From Mytilus galloprovincialis (Eukaryota > Mollusca > Bivalvia > Mytilida > Mytilidae), in contig NC_134850.1 in the NCBI RefSeq assembly GCF_965363235.1, positions 46,434,602 through 46,498,601 of the forward strand: a stretch of 64,000 nt of DNA, in the 5' to 3' direction. Numbering within the stretch: the first letter of the stretch is position 1; the number at the start of each line of letters is the position of its first letter. Shown here piece by piece: positions 35,617 to 48,446 of the stretch. Both the position numbers and the translations under genes were made by a program. The notes under the pieces are model-generated. The model searched no databases and was not told the DNA's origin. It saw nothing but the letters and a program-made list of their open reading frames with translations.

Positions 35617-37510
35617 TGCTAGCTTTACATAATAAATAACATCCCTCCAGATGTTCAGTTTTATATGAACTTAGTATTGACCTATTGTATAGTCTGAAAA
35701 AATATATGAGAGTTCAACTTACCCTTTCATGAAAAAATATCAGGCTTGTCATACAAATTGTATTGTAAATAAATGTGAGAATAAAAAATAAATGGTTTGT
35801 TAGATATTTGATACTTTCAATATCAAAGTGTAAGGCACAAAAATACTTTATAAAGAAAAAACACAATATAAATTTTGAAAATAATGCTTTGTAATTTCAG
35901 GTTATCACATACTAATTATATTTATAACACCTGGCGCGCGAACTATTGACAAAAGGTTTATTCAATATTGCTATTTTCTTCATAAACTATTTATCTTTTC
36001 AACAACGTATAATAACAAATGAATAGGTATTATATTATGTATGATTAGGCTGAATGATATGATAATTATCAACATTTTAACCTAAATTAGTCTATTTATT
36101 TTGAAATGCAACCAAGAAAATGGGCACAAGTACCGGGTCGATGGGTGTTACTACGTAGATATTTTAATATGCCTGTGCCATTTGATGGCCAAATATTCGA
36201 CCTTAACTTATGTATGCTGAGCTGGTATATAAAGTAAACAAATTCTATATATCAATTATAAATCTAACACTGTCGATAAACTGTCAATAAAAAATGCCAA
36301 TAATCATTCATGTTTTCAAAAATTCGCAAAAACAAAGACAAAACAAAACGAAAATTATTCACTGGTACATTCCTTCAAGCTTTAAGCATTCACTTCCTTC
36401 TGAAAAAGGTTGTTTCTCGAAATGCTTAGGAAAGTTTAGATCAAAATTATAGATGTTTCTTGTAACAGATAGGCGGAAGACATATCTATAATACTAAAAT
36501 AACGAGGTCCAATTTGTCAGCCGTCATGGGGTAAACACAACAAATCAAAGTAGCTAACTTAAAATAGGGCGTATAGGTTCTGTTTTTAATTTGTTATCCG
36601 GCATGACGTACAACAGCGAATCAAAGAATTCAGCTTTATTTATAAATAATATAGGACAATACTGTTGATTAAAATATACTCCATTCCAGGCCCTTTTGTT
36701 TTCCAAATAATTAATATTACCAATAATTGATAAGTTCCAGGTCGATGGGTTCAAACAGTGAGATTTTGAAAGCAGATAAAACTGTGTATTTTATAATCGG
36801 CATGACTATCAGTTGACAATACCAATACTAAAATAAGGCTTACGCATAGTTATATACCTTTATCATATACTTAGACTTAATAACATTTGATTTTTGCTCT
36901 ACGATAATAGCATTAAATGTACGTAAATTCCATATTTTTCGAATTGGTGCTTAGCGGGCTGATATGAAAAGTTTATCACATGCTTCGATTGTTATCACAT
37001 GCCTTTCCGTAACGTTATCGCAGGGCATTCCGGTGATACTCGTCAAATTCCGGGAAATAGACCTCAATGAATGCTACGTTTTCAATGAAAAACATTATAA
37101 AGTAGGGTACAAAACAATTATTTGGATGCTGGAAAGTATATTTTGTAAATAATTTAAAAAATAATAATAATAAAAACAAACAAAAAAAAAAAAAAAAAAA
37201 AACAACAAACAAATTATTAAATAAATGAATTTTTAAAAGTTTCAAACAATAATTATATTTAGAAAGTTACTTTAAAAAAGTTGATTTTCCAAACAGTGTT
37301 TATTATAATATATTTTTGTCAATTCGTCCATATTAAAATATTTTTCTTCTCTATTGAGTCGTATGATAGAAAGATTTCATATCGAATGTACTAAATTTGG
37401 GGTCCGATGTCCGTGAACTTTTCACTCTTTGAACTTCTATTTGGAAACCACGTAAAAGGATCAATATATGAATCTGTTATTTTTCTCCACTGTTGACGCA
37501 TATGATAAAA
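35617..37510. other. AT-rich intergenic DNA
   Basis: No gene or repeat recognised apart from an A-rich low-complexity tract at about 37147-37203. Confidence 0.4.
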
Positions 37511-37661
37511 AGATCATAACATGTCATTTTTCATATCGCATGTATTATCAGCTCTAGGTCAATATCAGCCCTCGAGCCATGCGGCTCTTGGGCTGATATT
37601 AAACCTAGGGCTGATAATACATGCGATATGAAAAATGTCATGTAATAATCTGATATTATTC
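37511..37661. repeat. Long near-perfect palindrome
   Basis: Two arms of about 70 bp (cattttt catatcgcatgt, attatcagc, ctaggt, aatatcagccc) mirror one another around a centre reading gagccatgcggctc. Only scattered mismatches separate the arms. It could extrude as a cruciform or be a compact foldback MITE. Confidence 0.85.
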
Positions 37662-38289
37662 AGTCACGGACCCGCAATATCACAGGTGTGTTCTAGTATG
37701 ATAAATGATATCAAACTCAGAAGACGATGACACACTGACAACACCAGGGCAAACAAAAAACATAAAATCGACTAAATGACAAACAACAGCTTTCAACAAA
37801 AAGAACATAAAAATAAAAACTGAATAACACGAACCACAAGAAAAACCAGGTGTGATCTCAAGGGCACCAGAAGATTATGCAGATCCTGTTCAACATTTGA
37901 CAACCTCAATGTTCATGGTACAAATTAAGCGATGTCACATATACCTAGTATATCTAATTTAATCTCCTTGCATATACTATAACGTTAATGTAAGGCAAGG
38001 TACTTTTTCACTTCGGAAAGTTATATTGGTGTGAGAATACAATGTCACAGACGAACCTATATGTATTTACAAGCCTAATGTGGCCATAACTGTTGTAAAT
38101 TATTCTGCATTCATGGAAATATTGTATTAATGAAGTACCTCCATGATATACTATTATACTAGTAATGTAAAATTGTCTGTATGTAAAATTGATTGCATGA
38201 CACATATATGAACAATGCAGTGTTTGCCTGTCGCAATAAACAATTATAGGTTACCGTAGGACAAAAAAAACTCATACCGTATAGTCAGC

Positions 38290-38640
38290 TATGAAATAAC
38301 AAATATGACAGACATGAACCAACGACAACACCTGAATTTAACGCTCCTGACCTGGGACAGCGAGGCAACTCTCCATCCAAGTCATAATGTGTTCATGTAA
38401 AAAGTAAACAATCATATGTCAAAGCACGGTCTTCAACATGGAGCCTTGGTTCACAACGAACAGCAAGTTATAAAAGGCCCCCAAAAGACTATATAGTGTA
38501 AAAAAATTCAAAGAGGGAAACCAAGGGTCTAATATATATTATATGGGGAAAACAGAGAAAGAGAAACGCTTATAAACCAAATGGAACATGTTTAAACGTG
38601 CACAACACTCGTTTAAACAAAGGCAGTGGTGTTTATGTAC
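38290..38640 (-). repeat. Dispersed repeat, inverted copy
   Basis: Blocks ctcctgacctgggacagcga, ggcaactctccatccaagtc, agcacggtcttcaacatgga, caagttataaaaggccccca, shared with 41170-41340, 57430-57680 and 60490-60700. Confidence 0.7.
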
Positions 38641-40050
38641 TAGCACATTAGAACGAACTGTATAAACAGTTGCATATATTATTTAGCTGTCGAACCTTGA
38701 CTGCATGCATTCTACATTATGTCCGTAAATGATCTTCTGAAATCAAGAACGTGTCATAATTGTCATACATTGTTACATTAACTATAACCATGATACAAGG
38801 CGGAATACATTTGTTCAAATTATATAGGTAGTATTACCCAGTTACATCAGTGGGTGGTGAATGTCGATTTCAGCAAGGTTTCGTACATTAATTTTACAAT
38901 GACTTAGAATTAAGACTATTCTGAAAATTTATGGCTATTGAATTATTTGAAATGACAGAAAGCAAATTGCAAAATCATTTTACAATCATGACTTTTTTAA
39001 AGTACCTGTAATCTACCTGTAATTTCTTTCATATGTGCTTAAATTTTCAGACAGTTCTTGACTTTCTTATCGGCAAAATGAGCGATTAACAAGGGCGGAT
39101 TGGGCGTACGTACCCATCTGTGAATTCACTAAGCAAATAATAAAACATATTTTTTGTCTTGCTAGTACCAAAAATTGACAGGCTCAGTCATCTTAAAAAA
39201 AATTTTTTTTTAAATTTGTACATGTTAAAATGCAATTGTGTGTGGGTTTTTTTCTTTTGTTACTTTCAGCCTTTTTGATATCCATTTTTCCTATCAAAAG
39301 AAAAACCTCATGTATTGATCATCCATATACAATTTGCTCTGAACGTTACTATAAGTCTGTGTTATGCTAGTCCAAATAGTTATGACGTCTGGCAAGGCTA
39401 TTTCAATGTTTTCTGGGACGCCTTCCTAATTATTTGGACGTTTTATGCATTCACATAAAACAAAGAGATTGGTTTTATATGGAAATAAAGAGATGTGGTG
39501 TGATTGCCAATGGAACAACTTTTCGCCAGTCTAAGGGGTTGTCTAACTATATAATCTTATGTTTTGTTGACCCTTTAATATTAAAGAAAGAGCGAGTGCA
39601 TGCTTAATTGACCATTCCAAGGATATTTTATTTGCAGACGTTCAGTACATTCAACAGATTTGAATAAATAGATATTGAGGACCAGTGTTTTAATAAATCG
39701 TCCGAAATCCTTAAATGGATTCGGCTATTATGTGTATGTCTGAAAGGTCAAACCGGTATTATGTTTCCGCAGAAATTTCGGACGCATGAAATCTTTGAAG
39801 AGTTGTTTTAATTTTTTGTATACTATACTTACCCTTCTTACAAGATCTTACAATAATTATACTACGTTTTGGGAATGTTTTTATTTTTTGTATTTTGCTT
39901 TTGTTGAAGGTAAAAGGGAGACAAATAAGTCATGATATTTATTTTGTCCGTCAATGGCCTTTATTAATTCGGACCATTAATATTCTATTTCAATTCCATC
40001 TCCCATAACAAAACCATTATACGTCAGATACTTACAAATTACCTTAAGCC
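38641..40050. other. AT-rich intergenic DNA
   Basis: Apart from a short repeat tail at 39490-39530 (agagatgtggtgtgattgcc) nothing was recognised. Confidence 0.4.
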
Positions 40051-40055
40051 CCAGT

Positions 40056-41883
40056 CCCACTAGACCACGATCGCACCACGCTCACCGCGATCTAAAATAA
40101 ATTCAGATCGTGGTGAGGTCGCGGTATAAGCGGCATGAAAATATAAATTTTCGTTGCTTTCACAATTAATGCTACTACGTTCTCATTAAGCCCCAGTCCC
40201 ACTAGACCACGATCACACCACGCTCACCGCGATCTAAAATAAATTTAGATCGTGGTGAGGTCACGGTATGAGCGGCATGAAAATGTTAATTTTCGTAGCT
40301 TTCACGATGCTACTACGTCCTAATTACGCTTCTACAACGATACCGCTACGATTAAACCACGTTCTCACCGCGCTTATTCTGCGACCTCACTACGCTTATA
40401 AAGATCTTTCTACGCTCTTCACGTTCTCACTACGACTATACCACGAGTTATCCGATTGCAACACGATCTTACTGCGATTATAGCACGTTCTTATCACTAT
40501 TATACTACGTTCATACCGCGATCTTACTACGTTCTCAGCAATACCGTCAATATCTTGTTTCATATCAATATAGTTCCATTCCTTCTGTTTCTGATTAAAA
40601 CGGAGATTTCTCGGAAACAATACAGTCCTGCCACCAAATCTACTAGAACACGTGGGCGTGGTGGTAGGGGTTGATGTAGAGGCAGAGGGAGCAAGGTATG
40701 AACGCCATACTAAACCCCAAATAGTACACAAGAAACTAAAATTAAAAATAGTACAATACTAACAAAGGCTCCTGAATTGGGACAGGCCCAAAAATAGTGG
40801 GGTTAAACATGTTTGTAAGATCCTAACCCTCCCCCTATACATCTAGCCAATGAAGAAAAGTAAACGCATAACAATACGCACATTAAAATACAGTTCAAGA
40901 GAAGTCCGAGTCTGCTGTCAGAAGATGTGACTTAAGAAAATAAACAAAATGACAATAATACATAAATAACAACAGACTACTAGCAGTTAACTGACATGCC
41001 AGCTCCAGACTTCAATTAAACTGATACTATACACATAAGTAGTATAATATTTGTCATCAAGAGATGTCGGAACGACCAATCAAACTTAAGTTACAAGCTA
41101 TTGCTGGTCCATAAAGCTCAAATAACGATATTTTAGTGAACGATAGCAGAGATGACACAGATGTGTCAATATATATAGGAAGATGTGGTATGCGTGTCAA
41201 TGACTGAGACAACTCTCCATCAACGTAAAAATCTATAAAAGTAAACCATTATAGGCCAAGGTACGGCCTTCAATACGGAGCCTTAGCTCACACCAAACAG
41301 CACGCTATAAATATAAAGGGCCCCCAAAAAAATACTATATGTTAAATACATTCAGACAAACAAAATCTAGGGAGTTTTTTTTTATATATTTTATGTGAAA
41401 ATGACAATAAAAATGATGGTCGTAGTGTGAACGTAGTAAGGTCGCGAGAAGAGCGTGATGAGGACGGCAAGGGCCTGCTAGAATCGTACTATGGTCGTGA
41501 ACAGCGTGGTATAGTCGTAGTGGAAGCGTAGTTGGGTCGCGGTGAGAACGTGATGGTCGTAGTGAGGTCGTAATAACGTCGCTGTGAGATCGTAGCGCGG
41601 TCTCTGTGAATAGAATCACGCTTTTACTACGCTCTCGCTACGATGGTACAGCGACCTTTGCGATCTTACTACGATCTTAGTGCGCTCGCACTTCGCTTCT
41701 ACTACGACCTGATTTCGCCACGACCGTTAATGTTAAAAGTTGGCCACGCTCATCACGATCTTGAAAACCTCACCACGACCGTGATACGACCTTACTGCGA
41801 TATACACAATCGTACTACGATCATCAAAATTTGCATTTTTTTCACAGATCGTAGTGCGATCGTAGGCTAGTGGGACTGCGGTA
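40056..41883. mobile_element. Foldback-like element with ACTACG/CGATC subrepeats, interrupted by another repeat
   Basis: The left end ccccagtcccactagaccac is mirrored by the right end ctagtgggactgcgg (41869-41883). Internal arms (40280-40550, 41410-41880) consist of degenerate ~10-14-bp units such as ctactacgttctcac and ctcactacgctt, with inverted cgtagtgaggtcgt forms. The first ~135 bp are tandemly duplicated: ccccagtcccactag occurs at 40056 and 40193. A dispersed repeat (about 40750-41350) sits in the middle. Open frames in the arms are repeat artefacts. Confidence 0.7.
40750..41350 (-). repeat. Dispersed mussel-type repeat nested in the foldback element
   Basis: Inverted version of the 6588-6935 layout: aggctcctgaattgggacag, ggggttaaacatgtttgtaa, gatcctaaccctccccc, then a gatgtggtatgcgtgtcaat...caactctccatcaacg end with gccaaggtacggccttcaat. 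Confidence 0.7.
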
Positions 41884-44406
41884 TTACTAACAGTTCGTGA
41901 CTTACTGGATTTTTTTTCAGGTCAAAGGGAGACAATTCGAATGGTTTAAGAGCCGAGTATCCCGTTGTACATAGATTGATATCGATGTGTATAAATTAAA
42001 TGTTTCAAGAGTATAACTAATATTTTATTGTGAAAAAAGCATAAGATATCTTATACATTCGTATTTATTATATAAAACGTGGTGTTTAGAGAAAAGGGGA
42101 TATTAGACGAAAACATCAAAAATAGAGATGATTGGACAAAACGAAAAAAAAAAAGAATAGAGAATTATGAGGCTCAGCACAAAAAGACAATTAGCAATAT
42201 AGAAATATGACACGAACAATAATGAATATACAGAAATAAAGACTCCCTATACAGAATCAAGTGTCTGCTGTCAAATAAAGATTCGTCAAGTGCAATAAGC
42301 TTAAGTTTTCATCTTCTCGTCGGTTCAGTATAACATGTATAAGCACAAGAATTTCTTTCAGTAGAAAATGGTGGATTACACCTGGTGAACACTGACTAAC
42401 TCCTAATCTATTAGACTTTTTTTCTGTCACTTTCAGGAGTGTGTCCCTCCCACATAATTGCACATTTCAGTCCACTCTGGGACTATCACACTAACATATC
42501 ATGTCCCATTGGCCCAGTCTAAGGCAACGGTTTGTATTTTATAATTCTTCTCATTAATCTGGGAATTTTATATCAAGGATGTGTATACGTATAGACTAGT
42601 ACTATACAAATCCATGAGTATACTGAGTTAGTATTAATATAGTTCTTAAGATTATTATTATTAATTAGAAAGATAAGCATGTGTAATATTCTGCTTTATC
42701 ATTTTAAAGGTATTATAATTTCCTTGGTATAATCAAGTCCTAGTAACAATATAGATAGGAAGTTTAGCACCTTCGGCCAATCGATTTATTGATCTTCGTC
42801 TATAACATTTATAATATCATATAATAATACATAACACCAGATTGTTACGCAATTTTTGTTTATGGCATAGTCCAGTTATCTGATCTGGGTTAATTTAAAG
42901 ACATGTGTTGGATATTTACGTTACAGAAAAACTGTATTTATGATTATTTGCAGGGACGATCCTGAGGTAGGTTAACCTATATTATTAGTAGAATACTTTA
43001 TATAAAAAGCCGTGAAAATAAAAATTGTTTTTGAATGTTTCTTTTTAATAATTTCTAGCAGATTAGCTTTTCGATCATAAAGACATATAATCAATTAATA
43101 ATTCAACACCAAGTTGCATCAGAGACATATATTACTCAGATATAATATAATAATGTTATAAATGTAATTGTATTTTGTCTCTGGTTGTATAAACGCATGA
43201 CCTTAGTTTAATGAAGATATTTATATAAAAATAATAGCTAGTCAACTTAACCTTGGAGATTATATGATCTGATATAACCTCCGTAATTGATTTAACAGAA
43301 CATACAATATCCAATATATGTACCTGTATGGATATAATAATGATTATCATAATAATGACATTAGAAACAAAGGTATATTTAAGGATGTACACCTCTGAGG
43401 AGCCAAAAATTTCTAGAATTAAACTTTTTTCTTAACCTGATTTTTTTGTTTACAAGACTGTAACAAAATGATTGGTGAAGAAAACATCATATGGCGGTGC
43501 ACTTCTTTTTTTGCTACGGCCCTTTGAAAATGTCCAATTTTGATGATTTTCTCATTTTTCATCGATTTTTACCTATTTTGGGGCTTTTATCATGAAAAAA
43601 TCACAGTTCCACAATTAAACTTTTTCTCGTACTTTCTATAAAGATGAAGTGGACCAATCTGAATAAATTTTACTTACAAAAACTACAGGTAGGTGTTAAT
43701 ATAAGAAAGTTTTATCATATTTTGACGCTTTTTTGTGTAAAATTTACCATGCTGTCAATTTTGTATTTTTGTGATTTTTCTCAGTTTTGAAGAACAAAAT
43801 GCATATTATTTCAATTTTTGTGTTATAAATGAATTTTCCACTTCTATCACATGTTTTGGAAATAATTCAAGAACGAGATTTCAACGAGACTGAACGAGAC
43901 TGTACAAATTGTAATTTGGATTTGTAAGTCTTTTGTACAAATTACAAAATAAAAAAAGTCAAAACACACATTATAATGTGTACACACCAAATGCATTTTT
44001 TTTACAATTTTTAACCCTTTCAAAGTTAAAATGCAAGCATTTGTAATATATGTCATATGACATGTTATTTCTGTTGTTCCGTAGATGACTGAATGATTAT
44101 GTAATCTACTTTGTATGTAACACCAACATTGATCAAACTTTAGACATATTTAAACATGACATTCATGATTTTAATCATTATATAACATTTATAAGATTAT
44201 AGATATGAAAGGTTAATCTGTTCCTTAGGCTTAAAAAACATATAACAACAAGTATTTCTGATACTATCAAAAAGTTTCTAAACAAAAAGGGCACAGTCAT
44301 ATATAATAGTCATGCGTAAGTTTATTTGTAAAAATCCATTTTCTTTTTTTTATTAAAACAATAATAAATATATATATTTTTTTCAATTTAAGCTAGAATT
44401 TGTGGC
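41884..44406. other. Intergenic DNA upstream of the ASB gene
   Basis: 43395-43800 resembles a repeat I associate with mussel genomes (gatgtacacctctgaggagc, gggcttttatcatgaaaaaa). No coding exon recognised. Confidence 0.35.
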
Positions 44407-44408
44407 AG
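44407..44408 (+). other. Candidate 3' splice site of a 5' UTR intron upstream of the ASB gene
   Basis: A T-rich tract (44342-44390) leads into ...gtggcag, placing AG at 44407-44408, ten bases before the ATG. The upstream exon was not identified. Confidence 0.4.
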
Positions 44409-44417
44409 TAAAAAGGT

Positions 44418-45845
44418 ATGACATCTGTGTCGCATGGAAAAGAAGAGGGGCAGCAATTGTTACTTCTGGAGGCCATATCTCAGAAATCATCTATAAGTAA
44501 AATAGAACAGCTAATAAAAGATGGTGCTAGTGTTAATGATGCCACAAAGAACGGTGTTCGTCCATTACATTATGCCGTAGGCATGAAATTCGCTGACTGC
44601 GTACGTTTATTATTATCAAAAGGAGCGGATGTTAATCTTGCAGACGACACGGGATTCACCCCTTTGCTCTTATCCGCAAGTCATGGATGTTTCAAAGTAA
44701 TGAAAGTGCTGATAGATAATGGTGCAATAGTAAATTACTGTGGTGCAGAGGGAAAAGATGTTCCGAAAAGTATACGAGATATGGGGTATCTAACGTATGA
44801 CCCCCTAAACATGGCCATTGAAAATAATCACGAACAGTGTGTTAAACTTTTACTTGAAAATGGAGCACATGCAAATAAACACTACTATATGGGATACGAA
44901 ATTAATTTGATGCCATTGCATCACTTGACATGTCTAGAGTTACTGCTAGAACATGGAGCAAATCCGAATTCACTAAGTCGATATGGTACTACACCCCTAA
45001 TGAAAGCTTGTAAAGAGAATATTCCAAACGCAGTAAGCCTTCTTATAAAATTTGGTGCGAACGTAAATTTAGGATCTGGTACGTCTTTCAATACAAAAAC
45101 CCCAATTAACATTGCAGTAGAATATAGTGAATTTAACATTGTAAAACAATTACTGGAAAATTGTGCAAAAATGTCAATGCAGACGGGTTGTACATACAGC
45201 CCGCTCCATACAGCAGTTCTGGCGGGAAGAACAGATGTATGTGGATTACTATTAGCACATGGTGCAAGCATTGACGGTGTATCAGAAGATGGATTTTCTC
45301 CTTTGATGCTTGCCGTTAAATCTCCACGGCTATTTAATAGATTGGAGATAACAAAACTATTGCTTAATTTTGGAGCAAATCTAAATTTCCACCAGAATAA
45401 TCCAACATATTCAAAGGAATCATCATCTGTTATTGGGGAGTATTTTAAAAACAACTCTCACAATTTAAATAAACATATACTGTGTTTGCTGCTAAGATAT
45501 GGTGGGAAAATAAATATTCGAACTTGCTTGCCATGTGGCAAGGAAGATCCCTTCGGGGTACTTCCTTATATGACTGACTCGTGTAGTAAAGAAATATTAC
45601 GCCTACTGACCGCTACAGCTAAGTCTATTGACCGAGAAGCAATCAAGAAAAGTGTTAATTTAACCAAAGACCAACGGGACTATTTGATGTCTCTTACTAA
45701 AAGTCCACAGCCGTTGATTAGCGTAGTTCGGAATAGTATTATCGAAATTTGTGGTAGAAAGTTTACAAATAATAATTTTACAGATGACTTTGAAATACCA
45801 GCTATTCTAACGAAATATTTAATACGTGTAGATCATGAATGTTGA
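44418..45845 (+). CDS. Ankyrin repeat and SOCS box (ASB) protein
   Basis: A 475-residue protein, probably a substrate receptor of an elongin BC/cullin-5 ubiquitin ligase. About ten ankyrin repeats fill residues 14-370. The best copies are at 47-76 (PLHYAV..VRLLLSKGADVN), 79-108, 190-219, 260-288 and 291-323; some intervening copies, such as about 165-186, are truncated. The SOCS box is at about 430-469, beginning PLISVVRNSII and ending IPAILTKYLI. The BC-box cysteine position is Val437, and the Cul5 box reads IPAI rather than LPLP. The start is firm: an in-frame TAA at 44409-44411 lies just upstream. The coding region is a single exon. A candidate 3' splice site ending at 44408 suggests a 5' UTR intron. 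The exact ASB subfamily is not assigned. Confidence 0.9.
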   Translation: MTSVSHGKEEGQQLLLLEAISQKSSISKIEQLIKDGASVNDATKNGVRPLHYAVGMKFADCVRLLLSKGADVNLADDTGFTPLLLSASHGCFKVMKVLIDNGAIVNYCGAEGKDVPKSIRDMGYLTYDPLNMAIENNHEQCVKLLLENGAHANKHYYMGYEINLMPLHHLTCLELLLEHGANPNSLSRYGTTPLMKACKENIPNAVSLLIKFGANVNLGSGTSFNTKTPINIAVEYSEFNIVKQLLENCAKMSMQTGCTYSPLHTAVLAGRTDVCGLLLAHGASIDGVSEDGFSPLMLAVKSPRLFNRLEITKLLLNFGANLNFHQNNPTYSKESSSVIGEYFKNNSHNLNKHILCLLLRYGGKINIRTCLPCGKEDPFGVLPYMTDSCSKEILRLLTATAKSIDREAIKKSVNLTKDQRDYLMSLTKSPQPLISVVRNSIIEICGRKFTNNNFTDDFEIPAILTKYLIRVDHEC

Positions 45846-45958
45846 AGATATATGTCTTAAGTGCACGAATCTGATCATGGGTACATCACTACATGTGACT
45901 AAAAATCTGTCAATTTCTATCTGTTCCATATGTTATTACATGTATAACTGTATACGGC

Positions 45959-45964
45959 AATAAA
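45959..45964 (+). terminator. Polyadenylation signal of the ASB gene
   Basis: Canonical AATAAA 114 bases after the stop codon, with no competing copy between. Confidence 0.6.
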
Positions 45965-46672
45965 GATTAGAAACCAAGGAATCTGGTAATACCAAAGATG
46001 GGAGAAATAATTCTTCTATGTTTTTTAACATAGTTATCAATTAAAAAATACAATTTGAAATGTTAGTCACCTTTTAAACAACTTTCGAAAATGGTCGTAT
46101 CTCAGATCTAAATCAACTAGGTTTCTAATGTTCGTCATTAGGCCAAATAAAAAAGTATGTGTGGTTCCAGTTACATCTGAAAAAAAGTTAGGGTAGGTAG
46201 GTAGGGATTTTTTTTTTATTTTATGTTTTTTTTTTTTTACATTGGGTCTATGGGAGCAACATTCTGACTTTAACAGTGCTTAATGAAAAATTACAATAAA
46301 ATCTTTAGGGTAGGCTATTTTTAAGCCGAAAAAGTAGGGACGGTAGGGTTACTGGAACCACACATATATTTTTATTTGGCCTTAGTCTAAATAGTTGTAC
46401 CTGCATGTTCATGCTAAAAATCCCCCAAAACAACGTGTCTTTATAAAACACAATACATGTATGCAATCAACAAGAGAAAATCGAAGAAAAGAACAAAAGG
46501 GACAATGCTGTTATGTTTCATATTCAGACTAGTCTGAATAAAAAAAAAAAAATATAGGAGCATTCAAATGCAGAAAATTGCAGTAATCTGATTTAAAAGT
46601 GCTTGCTTTGGTTTATTTCTTATTTATTATGTAATGCATTTGTGGTGTACTCTGTCTAATTAAATGTGCTTA
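45965..46672. other. Intergenic DNA between the ASB gene and the TIR element
   Basis: Includes an inverted-looking pair around gttagggtaggtaggtaggg (46188) and tagggtaggctatttttaag (46306). No gene recognised. Confidence 0.35.
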
Positions 46673-47284
46673 GTTATCACGGTGGGTATGGTTGTCCTGC
46701 GAGAGAACGTTCTGTGCTGGTGATTTGGTCCTGTCAGGTGCTGGTGGGTCCTGATTCTGTGCTGGTGGGTTTGTTTACATTGTATCAGGACGGCAATAAA
46801 ACGACTGTTTTGTTGCTTAATTTTTCTCTAATGCGTCATAAGTACCATGCAAAGTATATTACAACAATATTATATTGCAAAAGTCGTGCAAGTTCCTTAA
46901 ACGGAATTGTCCTGACGCTGTGCTGGTGATAAGAAAAACGGTCCTGGTTCTGTGCTCCTATGTCCTGGTTCTGTGCCTTTATATTTTAGCTTAAAGTGGC
47001 ATATATTCAAGATCATTGATACTGTTATTGACTAATTAACTGAACTGTCTGCTTTCTTGAAATTGACATTGTTGTGAATCTGTTTACTGTTATTATGAGA
47101 GAAAAATACCCCTATTTTTTATTTTTTTTTTTAAATTAACTGTAATCTTATTTATTGGCCTGTTAATGGAACCCTTCTTGCCCCCTTTTAAGATAAGAAA
47201 ATATATTTACGATTTTCGGGATTACGATCATTTTGCAAGATCACCAAAATACGTTGTAATTTATACAATACTTATATAAAGTAG

Positions 47285-47440
47285 ATGATGTGGTATGTTT
47301 GTTGTCAATGGACAAATTTCCATAAGAAACCAAAGGAAGTATGTGTTAACAACCATACTTCATCGTACGGCCTTCAACAATAACCCATAAAATAAAAATG
47401 TAAAAGGCTTTGCATAAAAATGGAGAGCAAAAATATAGAA
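47285..47440 (-). repeat. Fragment of dispersed mussel-type repeat
   Basis: gtagatgatgtggtatgttt, atggacaaatttcc and catcgtacggccttcaacaa follow the order of the other inverted copies. Confidence 0.55.
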
Positions 47441-47570
47441 CAAAGGACTTGTTGAGCGTTTGAACCATATGTCTTTAGCAGCTTAAAACACATTTGTGTG
47501 TGAACAATTTAGTACTGACTATAAGAATGGCAATAGTATTGCGGGTTTGTTTGTTTGTTTGGTTGGTTTT

Positions 47571-47601
<31 letters not shown>

Positions 47602-47964
47602 CGATAAGTTAGAGCGAGGTTACAGTGAAAGTTTTAAGCTTGGAATAGTTTCTCGTAAGATTTAAAAGTTGTATTTTAAAAGAAAAATGTGCCTTATAGC
47701 TATTAAGAATCACTTGCTGTATCTGTAAAATTTTTTCAACATAATTTTTTGTCTGAACGGTTATCAGGTTTTTTTTCGAAAGTTCGATAGAACACTAAAA
47801 AAAATCACTATTTTATGAAAGGGCAGACTAGAATATGTCAGAGAATGAAGACGAGATAACCTGTGTACAGAGATTTTTGTTATGTTTAGCATGGGATCAA
47901 CACAAGGGTACATTATCCTTAAAGATCTATTTAAAAGTATTTGAAACTACCGTTTGCTTTGTTA

Positions 47965-48050
47965 ATTGTGCCTGATCGTCCTGAATATGCATGAAATATT
48001 TGCCACTGGACGTTAAGCAACCAACAATCAATCAATCAATTAATTGTGCC
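47965..48050 (+). repeat. Short dispersed repeat shared with 13990-14075
   Basis: atgcatgaaatatttgccac, tggacgttaagcaaccaaca, atcaatcaatcaatta; nearly the same stretch occurs at 14029-14085 inside hes intron 1. It may be the 3' end of a SINE or LINE. Confidence 0.6.
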
Positions 48051-48446
48051 TGTAATTTCAAATATTTAAAATATCTCGTAGATTCATACTACCAATTAAG
48101 TATAAAACAAGTATATAAGTTTAAAAAAGAAATTCTTAGATTAAACACCTACATTTAACTTTAAAAGGTCATAACAGTTTAAAACAATACAAATCTACAC
48201 ACACAAAAAACCTTCAACTGGTTATGAACCCGAATCTCTATATAAGATCATATAGAAGCTCACCTGTGTCGAGGGGTCGTGTGAGGTTCATGTATTGTCT
48301 TGGCGTCCGCAATTACAAAAAGATCTGTTCTGAAATGACTTGACTAAATGTTACCAAATGATTTTTCAAGAGTGAATCTAGGAAAAACAATATTCATCAA
48401 CAAACATGACCACTGTCTGTTAAAATGTATTCGAGTTTTTAGTTAC

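Noticed and set aside
40396..40731. 111-codon minus-strand and overlapping plus-strand frames
   Set aside because: The RSRYERSI-like repeats derive from the ACTACG subrepeats. An RGRGGRG stretch near 40650 looked exon-like, but no consistent splice frame was found.
44921..45454. 177-codon minus-strand open frame
   Set aside because: Shadow of the ASB coding sequence on the opposite strand, with no motif of its own.
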